The notes beneath the pieces are model-generated. The model had not been told where the DNA came from, searched no databases, and worked only from the letters and a program-made list of their open reading frames with translations. A stretch of DNA of 64,000 nucleotides from UBA4465 sp002292365 (lineage in GTDB: Bacteria; Bacteroidota; Bacteroidia; Cytophagales; Cyclobacteriaceae). Of the stretch, positions 7,852-16,128 are shown piece after piece; positions within the stretch are counted from its first letter, which is position 1, and every line of letters begins with the position of its first letter. The position numbers and the translations under genes are program-made. The DNA is taken from the NCBI GenBank assembly GCA_943788615.1, contig CALSQY010000002.1:1-64000 (forward strand). Direction: 5' to 3'.

Positions 7852-9033
7852 ATGAAAGAAGCATTTATAGTATCGACTGCAAGAACACCTATAGGTAAGG
7901 CATATCGGGGTGCCTTGAACATGACCCAAGGGGCAACACTAGGCGGATGGGTAATTAAGGAAGCCGTACAGCGGGCAGGATTAGCTCCTGAGGAGGTTGA
8001 AGATGTCATCTTGGGTTGTGCCATGCAACAAGGAACTACAGGAGGAAATATTGGTCGTCAGGCGGCATTGGCAGCAGATCTACCGGTCACGGTGCCTGGC
8101 ATGAGTATAGATAGACAATGTTCTTCAGGTATGATGGCCATCGCAATGGCCGCAAAACAAGTTTTGGTTGATGGTATGCAAGTGGCTGTGGGAGGAGGTA
8201 TTGAATCCATCAGCTTGGTTCAAAACGAAAAGGCCAATACCCATATGGCGGTGGATAAAGCATTGGTGGCTAAGTACAAACATATTTACATGCCCATGCT
8301 GCAAACGGCAGAAATTGTGGCCAAGCGTTATGGAATATCAAGAGATCAGCAGGATGCTTATGGACTTGAGAGCCAAAAACGGACGGCAGCAGCACAAGAT
8401 GTGGGTAAGTTTAATGATGAAATTATTCCGGTAACCACAACTAAGGCCTTATTTAATAAAGAAACGAAGGAGTATACTTTTGAACAAGTAACTTTAAATA
8501 AGGATGAAGGAAATAGGCCTGCTACTAATATTGATGGTCTTAATAGCTTAAATTCTGTTATTGAAGGCGGTTGTATTACTGCAGGAAATGCCAGTCAGCT
8601 ATCAGATGGCGCTTCAGCTTCGGTGGTCATGGATAGCACATTGGTGACCCAGCGAGGGATCACACCGCTGGGTGCTTACAGAGGAATGGCGCTGGCTGGT
8701 TGCGAGCCAGATGAAATGGGCATAGGACCCATCTTTGCAATTCCTAAGTTATTGAAACAACATGGGCTTTCTATGCATGACATAGGTCTTTGGGAATTAA
8801 ATGAGGCCTTTGCTGTTCAGGTACTCTATTGCCAAGAAAAATTAGGGATTCCTATGGAGCTTATGAATGTCAATGGAGGGGCTATTTCAATAGGCCACCC
8901 TTACGGAATGAGTGGCGCTAGAATGGTTGGTCATTCGCTTATTGAAGGCAAGCGAAGGGGAGCTAAGTATGTGGTAAGTACGATGTGTATCGGTGGGGGT
9001 ATGGGTGCAGCAGGTCTATTTGAAGTATTGTAA
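7852..9033 (+). CDS. Acetyl-CoA acyltransferase (thiolase)
   Basis: Thiolase of 393 residues starting at the ATG at 7852, 26 bases after the reductase. The nucleophilic Cys90 lies in DRQCSSG. The NEAFA motif, the GGAISIGHPYGMSGAR histidine loop and the second catalytic cysteine in CIGGGMGAAG are intact. By family it cleaves 3-ketoacyl-CoA to acetyl-CoA and a shortened acyl-CoA (degradative), or runs in reverse. The operon context with a dehydrogenase, hydratase, isomerase and reductase supports the degradative direction. Confidence 0.92.
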   Translation: MKEAFIVSTARTPIGKAYRGALNMTQGATLGGWVIKEAVQRAGLAPEEVEDVILGCAMQQGTTGGNIGRQAALAADLPVTVPGMSIDRQCSSGMMAIAMAAKQVLVDGMQVAVGGGIESISLVQNEKANTHMAVDKALVAKYKHIYMPMLQTAEIVAKRYGISRDQQDAYGLESQKRTAAAQDVGKFNDEIIPVTTTKALFNKETKEYTFEQVTLNKDEGNRPATNIDGLNSLNSVIEGGCITAGNASQLSDGASASVVMDSTLVTQRGITPLGAYRGMALAGCEPDEMGIGPIFAIPKLLKQHGLSMHDIGLWELNEAFAVQVLYCQEKLGIPMELMNVNGGAISIGHPYGMSGARMVGHSLIEGKRRGAKYVVSTMCIGGGMGAAGLFEVL

Positions 9034-9038
9034 GGATT

Positions 9039-10004
9039 ATGAGCAAAACATCTTTTATTTTGGATCTTAACCTACCGGTAGTGGTAGCGCCCATGTTTCT
9101 AATTTCAGGCCCACAAATGGTCATAGAATGTTGTAAAAATGGGGTAGTAGGAACTTTTCCTGCTTTGAACCATCGGTTTACTGAAGGGTTTTAACAATGG
9201 ATTGTTGAGATTAAAACGACACTGAAAGAGTGAGAAGCAGCAACAGGAAAAAAAGTAGCCCCTTTTGGAGTTAATTTAATCTTCCATAAAACCAATCCAA
9301 GATTGCAAGCAGATTTGGAGATTGTGGTCAAGCACGAAGTGCCCTTGATCATCACTTCCCTTGGCGCTGTCTCCGAGTTGATTCAGTCGGTTCATGGTTA
9401 TGGTGGCTTGGTATTTCATGATGTGATCATGAAAAGACTTGCCCAAAAAGCCGCAGCTGCAGGGATAGATGGCTTGACATTAGTTTCTGCCGGTGCAGGA
9501 GGCCATGCAGGGACGATCAATCCCATAGCTTTAGTAGGTGAAATTCGGTCTTTTTTTGACAAAACTATTTTACTTGCGGGTTGCATCAGTACCGGACAAG
9601 ACGTGGCTGCTGCGCTACAAATGGGTGCTGATCTGGCTTATACGGGGACACGATTTATCAATACAACTGAAAGCGAAGCTTTACCGGAATATAAGCAAAT
9701 GATTATCGAGTCCAGTGCCAGCGATGTTATCTACACAGCGGCGATTTCCGGAGTACCTGCCAATTTTTTAAGGCCTAGTTTGGAGCAGATGGGCATTACA
9801 GAAGAGATGTGGAAAAAAACAGTTGATGTAGATTTTGGCAATGAACTGATCGCCAATGATGAAGCCAAGGCATGGAAAACCATTTGGTCCGCCGGACAAG
9901 GGATTACCAAAATAGGTGACAGCCCGAAGACATCGATTTTGGTAGCGCGATTGAGAAAAGAGTTTAAGATCGCCATTGAAATCCAAAGTAAATTATTGGC
10001 ATAA
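9039..10004 (+). pseudogene. Nitronate monooxygenase (2-nitropropane dioxygenase family) with two in-frame stops
   Basis: Reading from the ATG at 9039, five bases after the thiolase stop, the frame encodes a normal NMO N-terminus (VVAPMFLISGPQMV) and stays continuous to the TAA ending at 10004 (322 codons). It is interrupted by TAA at 9192-9194 (codon 52) and TGA at 9231-9233 (codon 65). Sequence after the stops is fully family-like: LIITSLGA, VSAGAGGHAG and LAGCISTGQDVA, with the FMN phosphate-binding part. A 233-residue product could begin at a TTG at 9303 but would lack the first FMN-site strand. Two separate nonsense changes in an otherwise preserved frame indicate recent inactivation, or strain-level sequence error. 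Confidence 0.85.
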
Positions 10005-10034
10005 TTCAATTTGGATTAGCTTTTGCCTTATTTT

Positions 10035-10655
10035 CTATAGAGGCTCCGAGATTAAGTAAGGACATGTGGTTGCCTTTATCTCTATGAAACCTTCACCCTC
10101 ATAAAGAATATCTAAGGTTTCCAAGGGCTCATGATGAGAAATGGGCTTTCCAAAAAGAGTTGCCGTGAGTCTTTGGGATGGGTCAAAAGGGGCCGCAGTA
10201 TAACGACCGGATCCAGAAATCCATTTTTTCCAAAGCTTTTTTCTAGACAAAATATATCGTTGTTCTGGACTGATGACTTGCAGGTCAAAATAAGGGGCAT
10301 AGGGTTTCATTTGATTGATCAGTTGATGAGCATGGGCCTGGTCGGTGATGAAATAGGCACCTGGTACCTTTAATTTGTTGAGGTAGGAGATGACCCCTTC
10401 CCAAAGATTACCCGTAAGGGAAATACATTCAATATGATCTTGAAAATCAGTATACGTGGATACATCAAGGTCTATGCCCATGATGACGTCTATTTTAAAT
10501 TGATACATAAGTGCCTCTGGCGCTGCATCGGACAAACAGATCACTTGGGGTGCCCATTCCAATAAGTCTTCTAATTTTGAAAAGGGAAACGCTGTTAGGT
10601 GGTCAATGATGAGGGCAGGTTCCTGGTTTTCTTTGACGAAATGATGGGAAGACAA
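10035..10655 (-). CDS. Thiamine pyrophosphokinase-like protein, divergent
   Basis: 206 residues beginning MSSHHFVKENQEPALII, which resembles the opening of Bacteroidota proteins annotated as thiamine pyrophosphokinase. The initiation codon is TTG at 10655; no upstream ATG exists in frame. A Rossmann-like segment (QVICLSDAAPEALM, then IDVIMGIDLD) corresponds to the substrate-binding part, but the acidic GDFD-type motif is altered and I see no clear downstream (K)TD acidic motif. It may have low or no activity. It follows the TonB receptor on the same strand after a strong hairpin. Role if active: thiamine plus ATP to TPP. Assignment rests on the N-terminus and context. Confidence 0.55.
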   Translation of the reverse strand: MSSHHFVKENQEPALIIDHLTAFPFSKLEDLLEWAPQVICLSDAAPEALMYQFKIDVIMGIDLDVSTYTDFQDHIECISLTGNLWEGVISYLNKLKVPGAYFITDQAHAHQLINQMKPYAPYFDLQVISPEQRYILSRKKLWKKWISGSGRYTAAPFDPSQRLTATLFGKPISHHEPLETLDILYEGEGFIEIKATTCPYLISEPL

Positions 10656-10757
10656 TGGGTTGAAAATTTAAAAGTTTACTTAAAGTTTGAATTTAGCATA
10701 TAATTATTCATTTTAAAAAAAAGCATTTTTTGTAATGGAAAAAGGGCTGGAAGTCAA

Positions 10758-10798
10758 AGAAAAGCTTGAAAGGAGAATAGCTCCTTTCAAGCTTTTCT
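10758..10798 (-). terminator. Perfect 18-bp hairpin after the TonB receptor gene
   Basis: Positions 10758-10775 and 10781-10798 are exact reverse complements, separated by a 5-base loop. The left arm is AGAAAAGCTTGAAAGGAG. It begins 7 bases beyond the receptor stop codon on the minus strand and is followed by a T-containing but not strongly T-rich stretch. It is probably a transcription terminator or mRNA 3'-end stabiliser that lowers expression of the downstream pyrophosphokinase-like gene. Confidence 0.75.
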
Positions 10799-10804
10799 AC
10801 ATTA

Positions 10805-13264
10805 CTAGAATTTCAATGAAATCCCCGTCAAGAAATTGATTCCAGCTTGCGGGTAATAATTATTTTGTTGATAAAGAGATCCATCATAAAGAAAGCCCCA
10901 GGTAAATCCATTTGATTCATAGGTGACATTCAGCAAATTGTTAATTAATAAGGTAAATTCTATTTTTCGCATTCCAAAGGCTTGCAATTGATAAGCTAAT
11001 CTTAGGTCATTGATAAAATAGCTTTCAATCATGCGGTCTTCATTGGACGTATTGTCTAGGAATTGCGCTCCCACAAATTTACTGAGCCATTGTGCGCTGA
11101 ATCCTTGATGGCTGAAGGTGATGTCATTACCTATCACGACATTGGGACTAAAGGCAATATCGGTATTTGTAAATTCATTTTCTACGATATAGCGGTCATC
11201 AGTGAAGGCATAATCAAAAACAACCTCCGTAAATTTATTGATTTTGTTTCTACTCAAGGCCACATTAAAGCCCCAATTCCATCGGTCAGTTAAATTCATA
11301 CCCAAGACCATTTCTAGACCTGCTCGATAACTATCAGGGGTATTGACCCTGATAGATGAGCCAACATCATTGATGGCTCCGGTTAGGATCAGCTGATCGG
11401 TATAATCCATCAAATATAAATTTGTTTCCAAATGGATGTTATCCAAGTTACCCCTTAATCCAAATTCTAAATTTTGAAGTTGCTCAGGACTGGGAATGTC
11501 TCCCACCGGAGCATCTATAAAATCAGTACGTACAGGTTCTCGGTGGGCTACAGCGAAGGATCCGTAGAGCTGAAAATGGGCATTTAGTGCATAGGTCAAT
11601 CCAAATTTCGGATTAAAAAAAGTATATTTTTCTCCTACTTGATAGTTTGAAAGGTCATCATCTGTACCTTCAGTTTCGTAATCAATAGTACGTATTTGAA
11701 GATCTCCAAATAGATTAACTTTTGATGAAAGTTGATAATTGGTTTTTAAAAATACGTTAAAATCATTTTTAGTACTTGACCCTTCATAATAACGATCTCT
11801 TATGGCGCTGGTACTGGCGTATTCGGACCATATAATTTCACCAAAATGGCTTCCCTTATACGTGTTGTAACCTCCCCCAAGGGTCATCAGGAGGTTGTCT
11901 TTGTTATAATTGAAGGCATAAGTAAAGCCATAAAAATCATTGTCTAGCCATCTTCTCCGGATAAGGTCCGTTTGGGTGATCGTAGAGTCCCCAATGGTTA
12001 CATTCCCTAGTCCATAATCAGTAAAGGCATCTTTTGATCGATATTGTTCAAAATAGCCTTCACCATGGGTATAATGCCCAGAAATAGCTAAATTCAGATC
12101 ATCGTTGAAGGCATGATTCAAGTGCAATTGATAATGGTCCTGCTCATAGTGATCAATTTCATTGTCATAGAGATAATAATTAAATTTCCGGTCACTACTT
12201 AGAAGATTATCTATTTGGGCAGGGCTACCGTATTCGCCTCCTTGATCAATTACGGCTTGCAGCGCTGTAGGGTCATTATTTAATCGGGCTTCCGGAGTAC
12301 CATACCAAGACTGATAAGTTTCTTCTTGACCGCCAAAAAGAAGGACTTTAAGTGTCGTTTTTGCTCCGTAATACCCACCCGTTAAGAAATAGGAATAAAG
12401 GTCAGATTGCGCTCGATCTATGTAACCCTCAGAGGTGATACGGGATAAGCGACCTTCAAAATTGAAATTATTTTTAATGAGACCTGTATTGAACTGCGCA
12501 TTGGTTTTTAGGGTATTAAAAGAGCCAACGGTTTGATTAATTTGAGCAAAAGCATTTTCAGAGAGACCGCTAGATTGCAGATTTACAGTGGCTCCAAAAG
12601 CGGCGGCTCCGTTGGAGGACGTCCCTACCCCACGCTGAATTTGAATTTTGTCTAAAGAAGAGGACAAATCAGGCATATTGACCCAATATACGCCATGAGA
12701 TTCAGAATCATTGATGGGTATGCCGTTTAAGGTTACATTGATCCGAGTCGCATCACTCCCTCTGATTCTCATACCTGTATAACCTACTCCCGCTCCAGCA
12801 TCTGAAGTAGTGACCATGGAAGGCGTAAAATTCAATAATATGGGTAAGTCTAACCCAAGATTCCTTTCTTGAATCTTTTCTTTTGAAACATCCGTATAAG
12901 TTGTCGGAGTCAATTCATTGGCCTTAGTAGAAAAGTTAATGACCTCATCCCCAAAAATAGTAAGTGCTTTTAGTTTCTTCACTTCGACGGACATCTCGAT
13001 GACTACATCGGATTGAGAGCCGATGGCAACTTGTTTCGTCACATAGCCAATGGCACTGATAAGTAACGTCTTTTGCTGTTCAGGGACACTCAGTTGAAAA
13101 TAGCCATTCATATCTGTGATGGTACCCAAATCAAGATCTTTTATGATTACGGAGACTCCAGGCATGCCTTCATTATTTTCATCCCAAACAGTTCCTGAAA
13201 CCATTCTTTGGGCATAGGATACGTAATTAACTACCAATAAGGTGGCACATATTAAAATTCTCAT
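10805..13264 (-). CDS. TonB-dependent outer-membrane receptor, probable thiamine uptake
   Basis: 819 residues: signal peptide (1-18, ending VSYAQ), a carboxypeptidase-regulatory-like domain (about 20-100), a plug (about 115-230, with RIRGSDATRINVTLNGIP) and a C-terminal beta-barrel ending in Phe (SLKF), as outer-membrane proteins do. The receptor moves large or scarce nutrients across the outer membrane using TonB energy. Substrate assignment comes from the TPP riboswitch directly upstream, which would switch it off when thiamine pyrophosphate is abundant, and from the pyrophosphokinase-like gene downstream. It starts at the ATG at 13264. Confidence 0.9.
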   Translation of the reverse strand: MRILICATLLVVNYVSYAQRMVSGTVWDENNEGMPGVSVIIKDLDLGTITDMNGYFQLSVPEQQKTLLISAIGYVTKQVAIGSQSDVVIEMSVEVKKLKALTIFGDEVINFSTKANELTPTTYTDVSKEKIQERNLGLDLPILLNFTPSMVTTSDAGAGVGYTGMRIRGSDATRINVTLNGIPINDSESHGVYWVNMPDLSSSLDKIQIQRGVGTSSNGAAAFGATVNLQSSGLSENAFAQINQTVGSFNTLKTNAQFNTGLIKNNFNFEGRLSRITSEGYIDRAQSDLYSYFLTGGYYGAKTTLKVLLFGGQEETYQSWYGTPEARLNNDPTALQAVIDQGGEYGSPAQIDNLLSSDRKFNYYLYDNEIDHYEQDHYQLHLNHAFNDDLNLAISGHYTHGEGYFEQYRSKDAFTDYGLGNVTIGDSTITQTDLIRRRWLDNDFYGFTYAFNYNKDNLLMTLGGGYNTYKGSHFGEIIWSEYASTSAIRDRYYEGSSTKNDFNVFLKTNYQLSSKVNLFGDLQIRTIDYETEGTDDDLSNYQVGEKYTFFNPKFGLTYALNAHFQLYGSFAVAHREPVRTDFIDAPVGDIPSPEQLQNLEFGLRGNLDNIHLETNLYLMDYTDQLILTGAINDVGSSIRVNTPDSYRAGLEMVLGMNLTDRWNWGFNVALSRNKINKFTEVVFDYAFTDDRYIVENEFTNTDIAFSPNVVIGNDITFSHQGFSAQWLSKFVGAQFLDNTSNEDRMIESYFINDLRLAYQLQAFGMRKIEFTLLINNLLNVTYESNGFTWGFLYDGSLYQQNNYYPQAGINFLTGISLKF

Positions 13265-13294
13265 TGTTTTATTTTTAAATTAACCAAAATAGGA

Positions 13295-13307
13295 GGAGGG
13301 GACCTCC
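13295..13307 (-). promoter_or_regulatory. Small GC-rich hairpin between riboswitch and receptor start
   Basis: On the minus strand GGAGG, a 3-base loop and CCTCC form a short hairpin, followed by TCCTATTTTGG. It lies between the TPP aptamer and the receptor ATG and could be part of the expression platform. The stem is only five pairs, so this is tentative. Confidence 0.35.
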
Positions 13308-13315
13308 ATACGGTT

Positions 13316-13412
13316 ATCATACTTCCCTTCTCAGCATTATCCGAGCAGGTTCAATGGGTATGATCTCAGCCCGAATTTATCTTTTCTTTTCAGAAAAGCA
13401 GGGCACCCCTTA
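13316..13412 (-). ncRNA. TPP riboswitch (thi box)
   Basis: Minus-strand reading shows the conserved thi-box blocks in order: GGGGTGCCC near 13400-13410, a variable arm (CTTTTCTGAAAAG), CTGAGAT with ATACCCATTGAACCTG near 13345-13372, and GGATAATGCTGAGAAGGGAAGT at about 13321-13342. These match the TPP aptamer cores. It starts about 25 bases after the NadR-like kinase stop and ends about 50 bases before the TonB receptor ATG, so it controls the receptor and possibly the gene after it. Confidence 0.95.
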
Positions 13413-13436
13413 ACGCCACGAAGATAGGATATTATT

Positions 13437-13976
13437 TTAAATATTTTGCAATAGTTTTATGGCACAGGCCAATCTGTCGTCTTCAATACCCTTTACAATC
13501 CCGTAGGGCAGTTGATTGGATTTAAGATAGTTTAAGTAGATATTAAAAAACTCTTTTCTTCTGTAGGGGTGCTCCCTTTGAGGGTCATTTTTCCAAGGGA
13601 TATCGATGTTGGAGAGCAGATAAAAGTCATATTTTCGCTGAGCAATTTGATCCAGAATCCAAGGGTCTGTTCTGCCATATTTATCATGACTCCAAATCTT
13701 TAAAATAATCAAGTTGGTATCACAAAATAGATATTTATCGGCCGAAGCGGCGCGATCGTCTTCCCAAGTAAGTTGTGCTTTCGCAATTTCTAACAAGTCA
13801 GCCTCTTGATAATCTCTATCTAGGCGGTCTAAATAAAATCTAGCATATTCCGGAACCCATTCAGTGTAATAGGAAACCGCCAATTCTTGGGCTAATTTGC
13901 TTTTACCTGTAGACTCAGGACCTATGATTGCGATTCTTTTAATTTCAGTTTTATATTCCATGTCATGTAACCCCAT
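13437..13976 (-). CDS. NadR-like AAA/P-loop kinase (ribosylnicotinamide kinase type)
   Basis: About 175-179 residues. The Walker A motif GPESTGKS near residue 19, WVPEYARFYL and a later FCDTNLIILKIWS match the kinase domain of NadR, which phosphorylates nicotinamide riboside; there is no nucleotidyltransferase or DNA-binding domain. Start candidates are ATG at 13976 or 13961; both overlap the end of the PnuC gene. PnuC plus this kinase is the usual transport-and-trap pair for nicotinamide riboside, but proximity to a TPP riboswitch also allows a thiamine role. Confidence 0.85.
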   Translation of the reverse strand: MGLHDMEYKTEIKRIAIIGPESTGKSKLAQELAVSYYTEWVPEYARFYLDRLDRDYQEADLLEIAKAQLTWEDDRAASADKYLFCDTNLIILKIWSHDKYGRTDPWILDQIAQRKYDFYLLSNIDIPWKNDPQREHPYRRKEFFNIYLNYLKSNQLPYGIVKGIEDDRLACAIKLLQNI

Positions 13977-14533
13977 CCGGCAAGTAAGGTAAATAGTAAG
14001 AATTGAAAGCTGGTCAAAGGCAAACCTTTGTAAATATAAAGCGGAACAGAAATGCTATCCACTATGATCCAAGCAATCCAATGTTCAATTTTTTTTCTAG
14101 CCATCAACCACATACCCGTGATGGCAAGGGCAGAAGTAAGCGCATCCCATCCAGGGACATCACTATCTGTGAGTCCAAGTCCAAATCGGATCAATAAAAA
14201 AGAACTTAGGAACAGCAAAAAAATGATTGTATTTTCTTGCTTATTGTTTTTTGAAATTGGAACTGGGGTGTGAGTTCCTTTACCTTGGGTCCAAAAGTAC
14301 CATCCGTACATACTCATGACAAGATAATAGATCTGAATGCCCATATCACCATAGAGCTTGTATTGAAAGGTAATACCGATGTAAATGATGATACTGATGA
14401 TTCCCGTTGGATACACCCAAATTTGTTCTTTTTTGGCATACCAGACGCTTACTAAGCCGAAAAAAACGGCGGTCATTTCTGCATAAGACGTATTGACCAA
14501 TTGAGAGATAAATAAGCTTTGAAATTCAGTCAT
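13922..14533 (-). CDS. pnuC: PnuC-family vitamin transporter (nicotinamide riboside or thiamine)
   Basis: 203 residues, about seven hydrophobic helices, with the family features YPTGIISIIIYIGITF, YGDMGIQIYYLVMSMYGWYFW and WIIVDSISVPLYIYKGL. It facilitates uptake of a vitamin that is then trapped by phosphorylation. The 3' end overlaps the NadR-like kinase start. Substrate is ambiguous: the kinase argues for nicotinamide riboside, whereas PnuT relatives beside TPP riboswitches carry thiamine. It is upstream of the riboswitch rather than under it. Confidence 0.85.
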   Translation of the reverse strand: MTEFQSLFISQLVNTSYAEMTAVFFGLVSVWYAKKEQIWVYPTGIISIIIYIGITFQYKLYGDMGIQIYYLVMSMYGWYFWTQGKGTHTPVPISKNNKQENTIIFLLFLSSFLLIRFGLGLTDSDVPGWDALTSALAITGMWLMARKKIEHWIAWIIVDSISVPLYIYKGLPLTSFQFLLFTLLAGWGYMTWNIKLKLKESQS

Positions 14534-14588
14534 ACCGCAATTATAAAATTAATAATCAAACAATCTTTTTATTAAGGCGGAATGTTGA

Positions 14589-14596
14589 TAATTTTG
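14589..14596 (+). promoter_or_regulatory. Possible -7 box upstream of guaB
   Basis: TAATTTTG matches the Bacteroidota -7 consensus TAnnTTTG exactly and lies 32 bases before the guaB ATG. I see no TTTG at the expected -33 distance, so only half of the promoter fits. Confidence 0.3.
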
Positions 14597-14627
14597 CTTT
14601 GCAAATAATATCCCTACTTATTTGCTT

Positions 14628-16100
14628 ATGAATATTAACCAAGATAGAATTATTTTTGAAGCACTCACCTACGATGATGTGCTTCTTTTACCGGGCTATT
14701 CTGAAATTCTCCCACGAGATACCGAAATAAAAACATTTTTGACGCGAAACATTGAAGTCAATATTCCGTTTCTGTCAGCAGCGATGGATACGGTTACGGA
14801 ATCCAGTATGGCCATATCCATGGCGCTTGATGGGGGCATAGGTCTGATTCATAAAAATATGACCATTGCCCAGCAGGCGATTGAAGTAAGAAAAGTCAAG
14901 CGGTCACAAAGTGGTATGATCTTAGACCCGATCACCCTCAACGAAAAGGCTTTGGCTGGAGATGCTGAGAAAATCATGCGTGAAAATAATATTGGGGGGA
15001 TTCCTGTGGTCAATGATCAAGGGGTTTTAATAGGGATTATTACCAACAGAGATTTGAGGTTTCAGAAAGAAATGAGCAAGCCCATATTAGATATTATGAC
15101 CAGTGAAAAACTCATTACTGCGAACGTTGAGGTGGGCTTAAAAGAAGCGGAAGAAATCTTACAAGAATATAAAATCGAAAAACTTCCAATCGTCGATGAA
15201 AATTATAGATTGACGGGATTGATTACCTATAAAGACATTTTAAAAAACAGAGATCGACCCAACGCTTGTAAAGATAAATTCGGACGCCTAAGGGTAGGCG
15301 CAGCTGTAGGAGTCACTCCTGATGTGACTCAGAGGATTTCAGCTTTGGTGGATGCCGGAGTAGATGTAGTTAGTATTGATACGGCACATGGACATACCAA
15401 AGGGGTCATTGAGGCGTCGAAAATGGTAAAGCATCAATTTCCTGATTTAGAGCTTATTGTGGGTAATGTGGCTACGGCTGAAGGGGCTTTGGCCTTGGTT
15501 GAAGCAGGAGCCGATGCTGTGAAAGTGGGCGTTGGACCAGGGAGTATTTGTACGACAAGAATTATTGCGGGTGTGGGTGTTCCCCAATTATCGGCGGTTT
15601 ATGAAGCGGCCAATGCCTTAAAAGGGACAGGCGTCCCTGTCATCGCAGATGGAGGGATTAGATTTTCCGGAGATGTAGTCAAAGCATTGGCAGCGGGTGC
15701 CAATGCTGTGATGATAGGATCTTTACTTGCAGGTACCGAAGAGGCACCGGGGGAGGTCATTCTGTATGAGGGTAGGAAGTTTAAGAGTTATCGAGGCATG
15801 GGATCTGTCGAGGCCATGGAGGAGGGCTCAAAAGATCGCTATTTTCAGGATGCAGAAGACGACATAAAAAAATTAGTACCCGAAGGCATTGTCGGTAGGG
15901 TGCCTTTCAAAGGGATGGTTTCCGAGGTTCTTTATCAAATGGTTGGAGGACTTAGAGCAGGCATGGGTTATTGTGGGGCGCGTAATATTGAGCAATTGCA
16001 CCTAGCAAAATTTGTTAAAATTACCTCGGCTGGATCTGTAGAAAGTCATCCACATGATGTCTATGTGACCCGAGAGGCTCCCAATTATTCGACCAGGTAA
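14628..16100 (+). CDS. guaB: Inosine-5'-monophosphate dehydrogenase
   Basis: 490 residues from the ATG at 14628 (a TTG two codons upstream is less likely). TYDDVLLLPGYS at the N-terminus, a tandem CBS pair at about 95-215, the catalytic loop GPGSICTTRIIAGVGVPQ with Cys308, and the ADGGIRFSGD phosphate site are all present, with the mobile flap YRGMGS. It oxidises IMP to XMP, the committed step of GTP synthesis. It is followed 28 bases later by a PPIase-like lipoprotein gene and is divergent from pnuC. Confidence 0.97.
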   Translation: MNINQDRIIFEALTYDDVLLLPGYSEILPRDTEIKTFLTRNIEVNIPFLSAAMDTVTESSMAISMALDGGIGLIHKNMTIAQQAIEVRKVKRSQSGMILDPITLNEKALAGDAEKIMRENNIGGIPVVNDQGVLIGIITNRDLRFQKEMSKPILDIMTSEKLITANVEVGLKEAEEILQEYKIEKLPIVDENYRLTGLITYKDILKNRDRPNACKDKFGRLRVGAAVGVTPDVTQRISALVDAGVDVVSIDTAHGHTKGVIEASKMVKHQFPDLELIVGNVATAEGALALVEAGADAVKVGVGPGSICTTRIIAGVGVPQLSAVYEAANALKGTGVPVIADGGIRFSGDVVKALAAGANAVMIGSLLAGTEEAPGEVILYEGRKFKSYRGMGSVEAMEEGSKDRYFQDAEDDIKKLVPEGIVGRVPFKGMVSEVLYQMVGGLRAGMGYCGARNIEQLHLAKFVKITSAGSVESHPHDVYVTREAPNYSTR

Positions 16101-16128
16101 TTAAGAAGTTAAAGTTAGATTTATAAAT

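Noticed and set aside
9192..9233. The TAA and TGA in the nitronate monooxygenase as recoded sense codons or selenocysteine
   Set aside because: TAA and TGA are used as ordinary stops throughout the window (for example the TGA ends of ccmB and porZ), no hairpin element follows the TGA, and NMO proteins have no selenocysteine.
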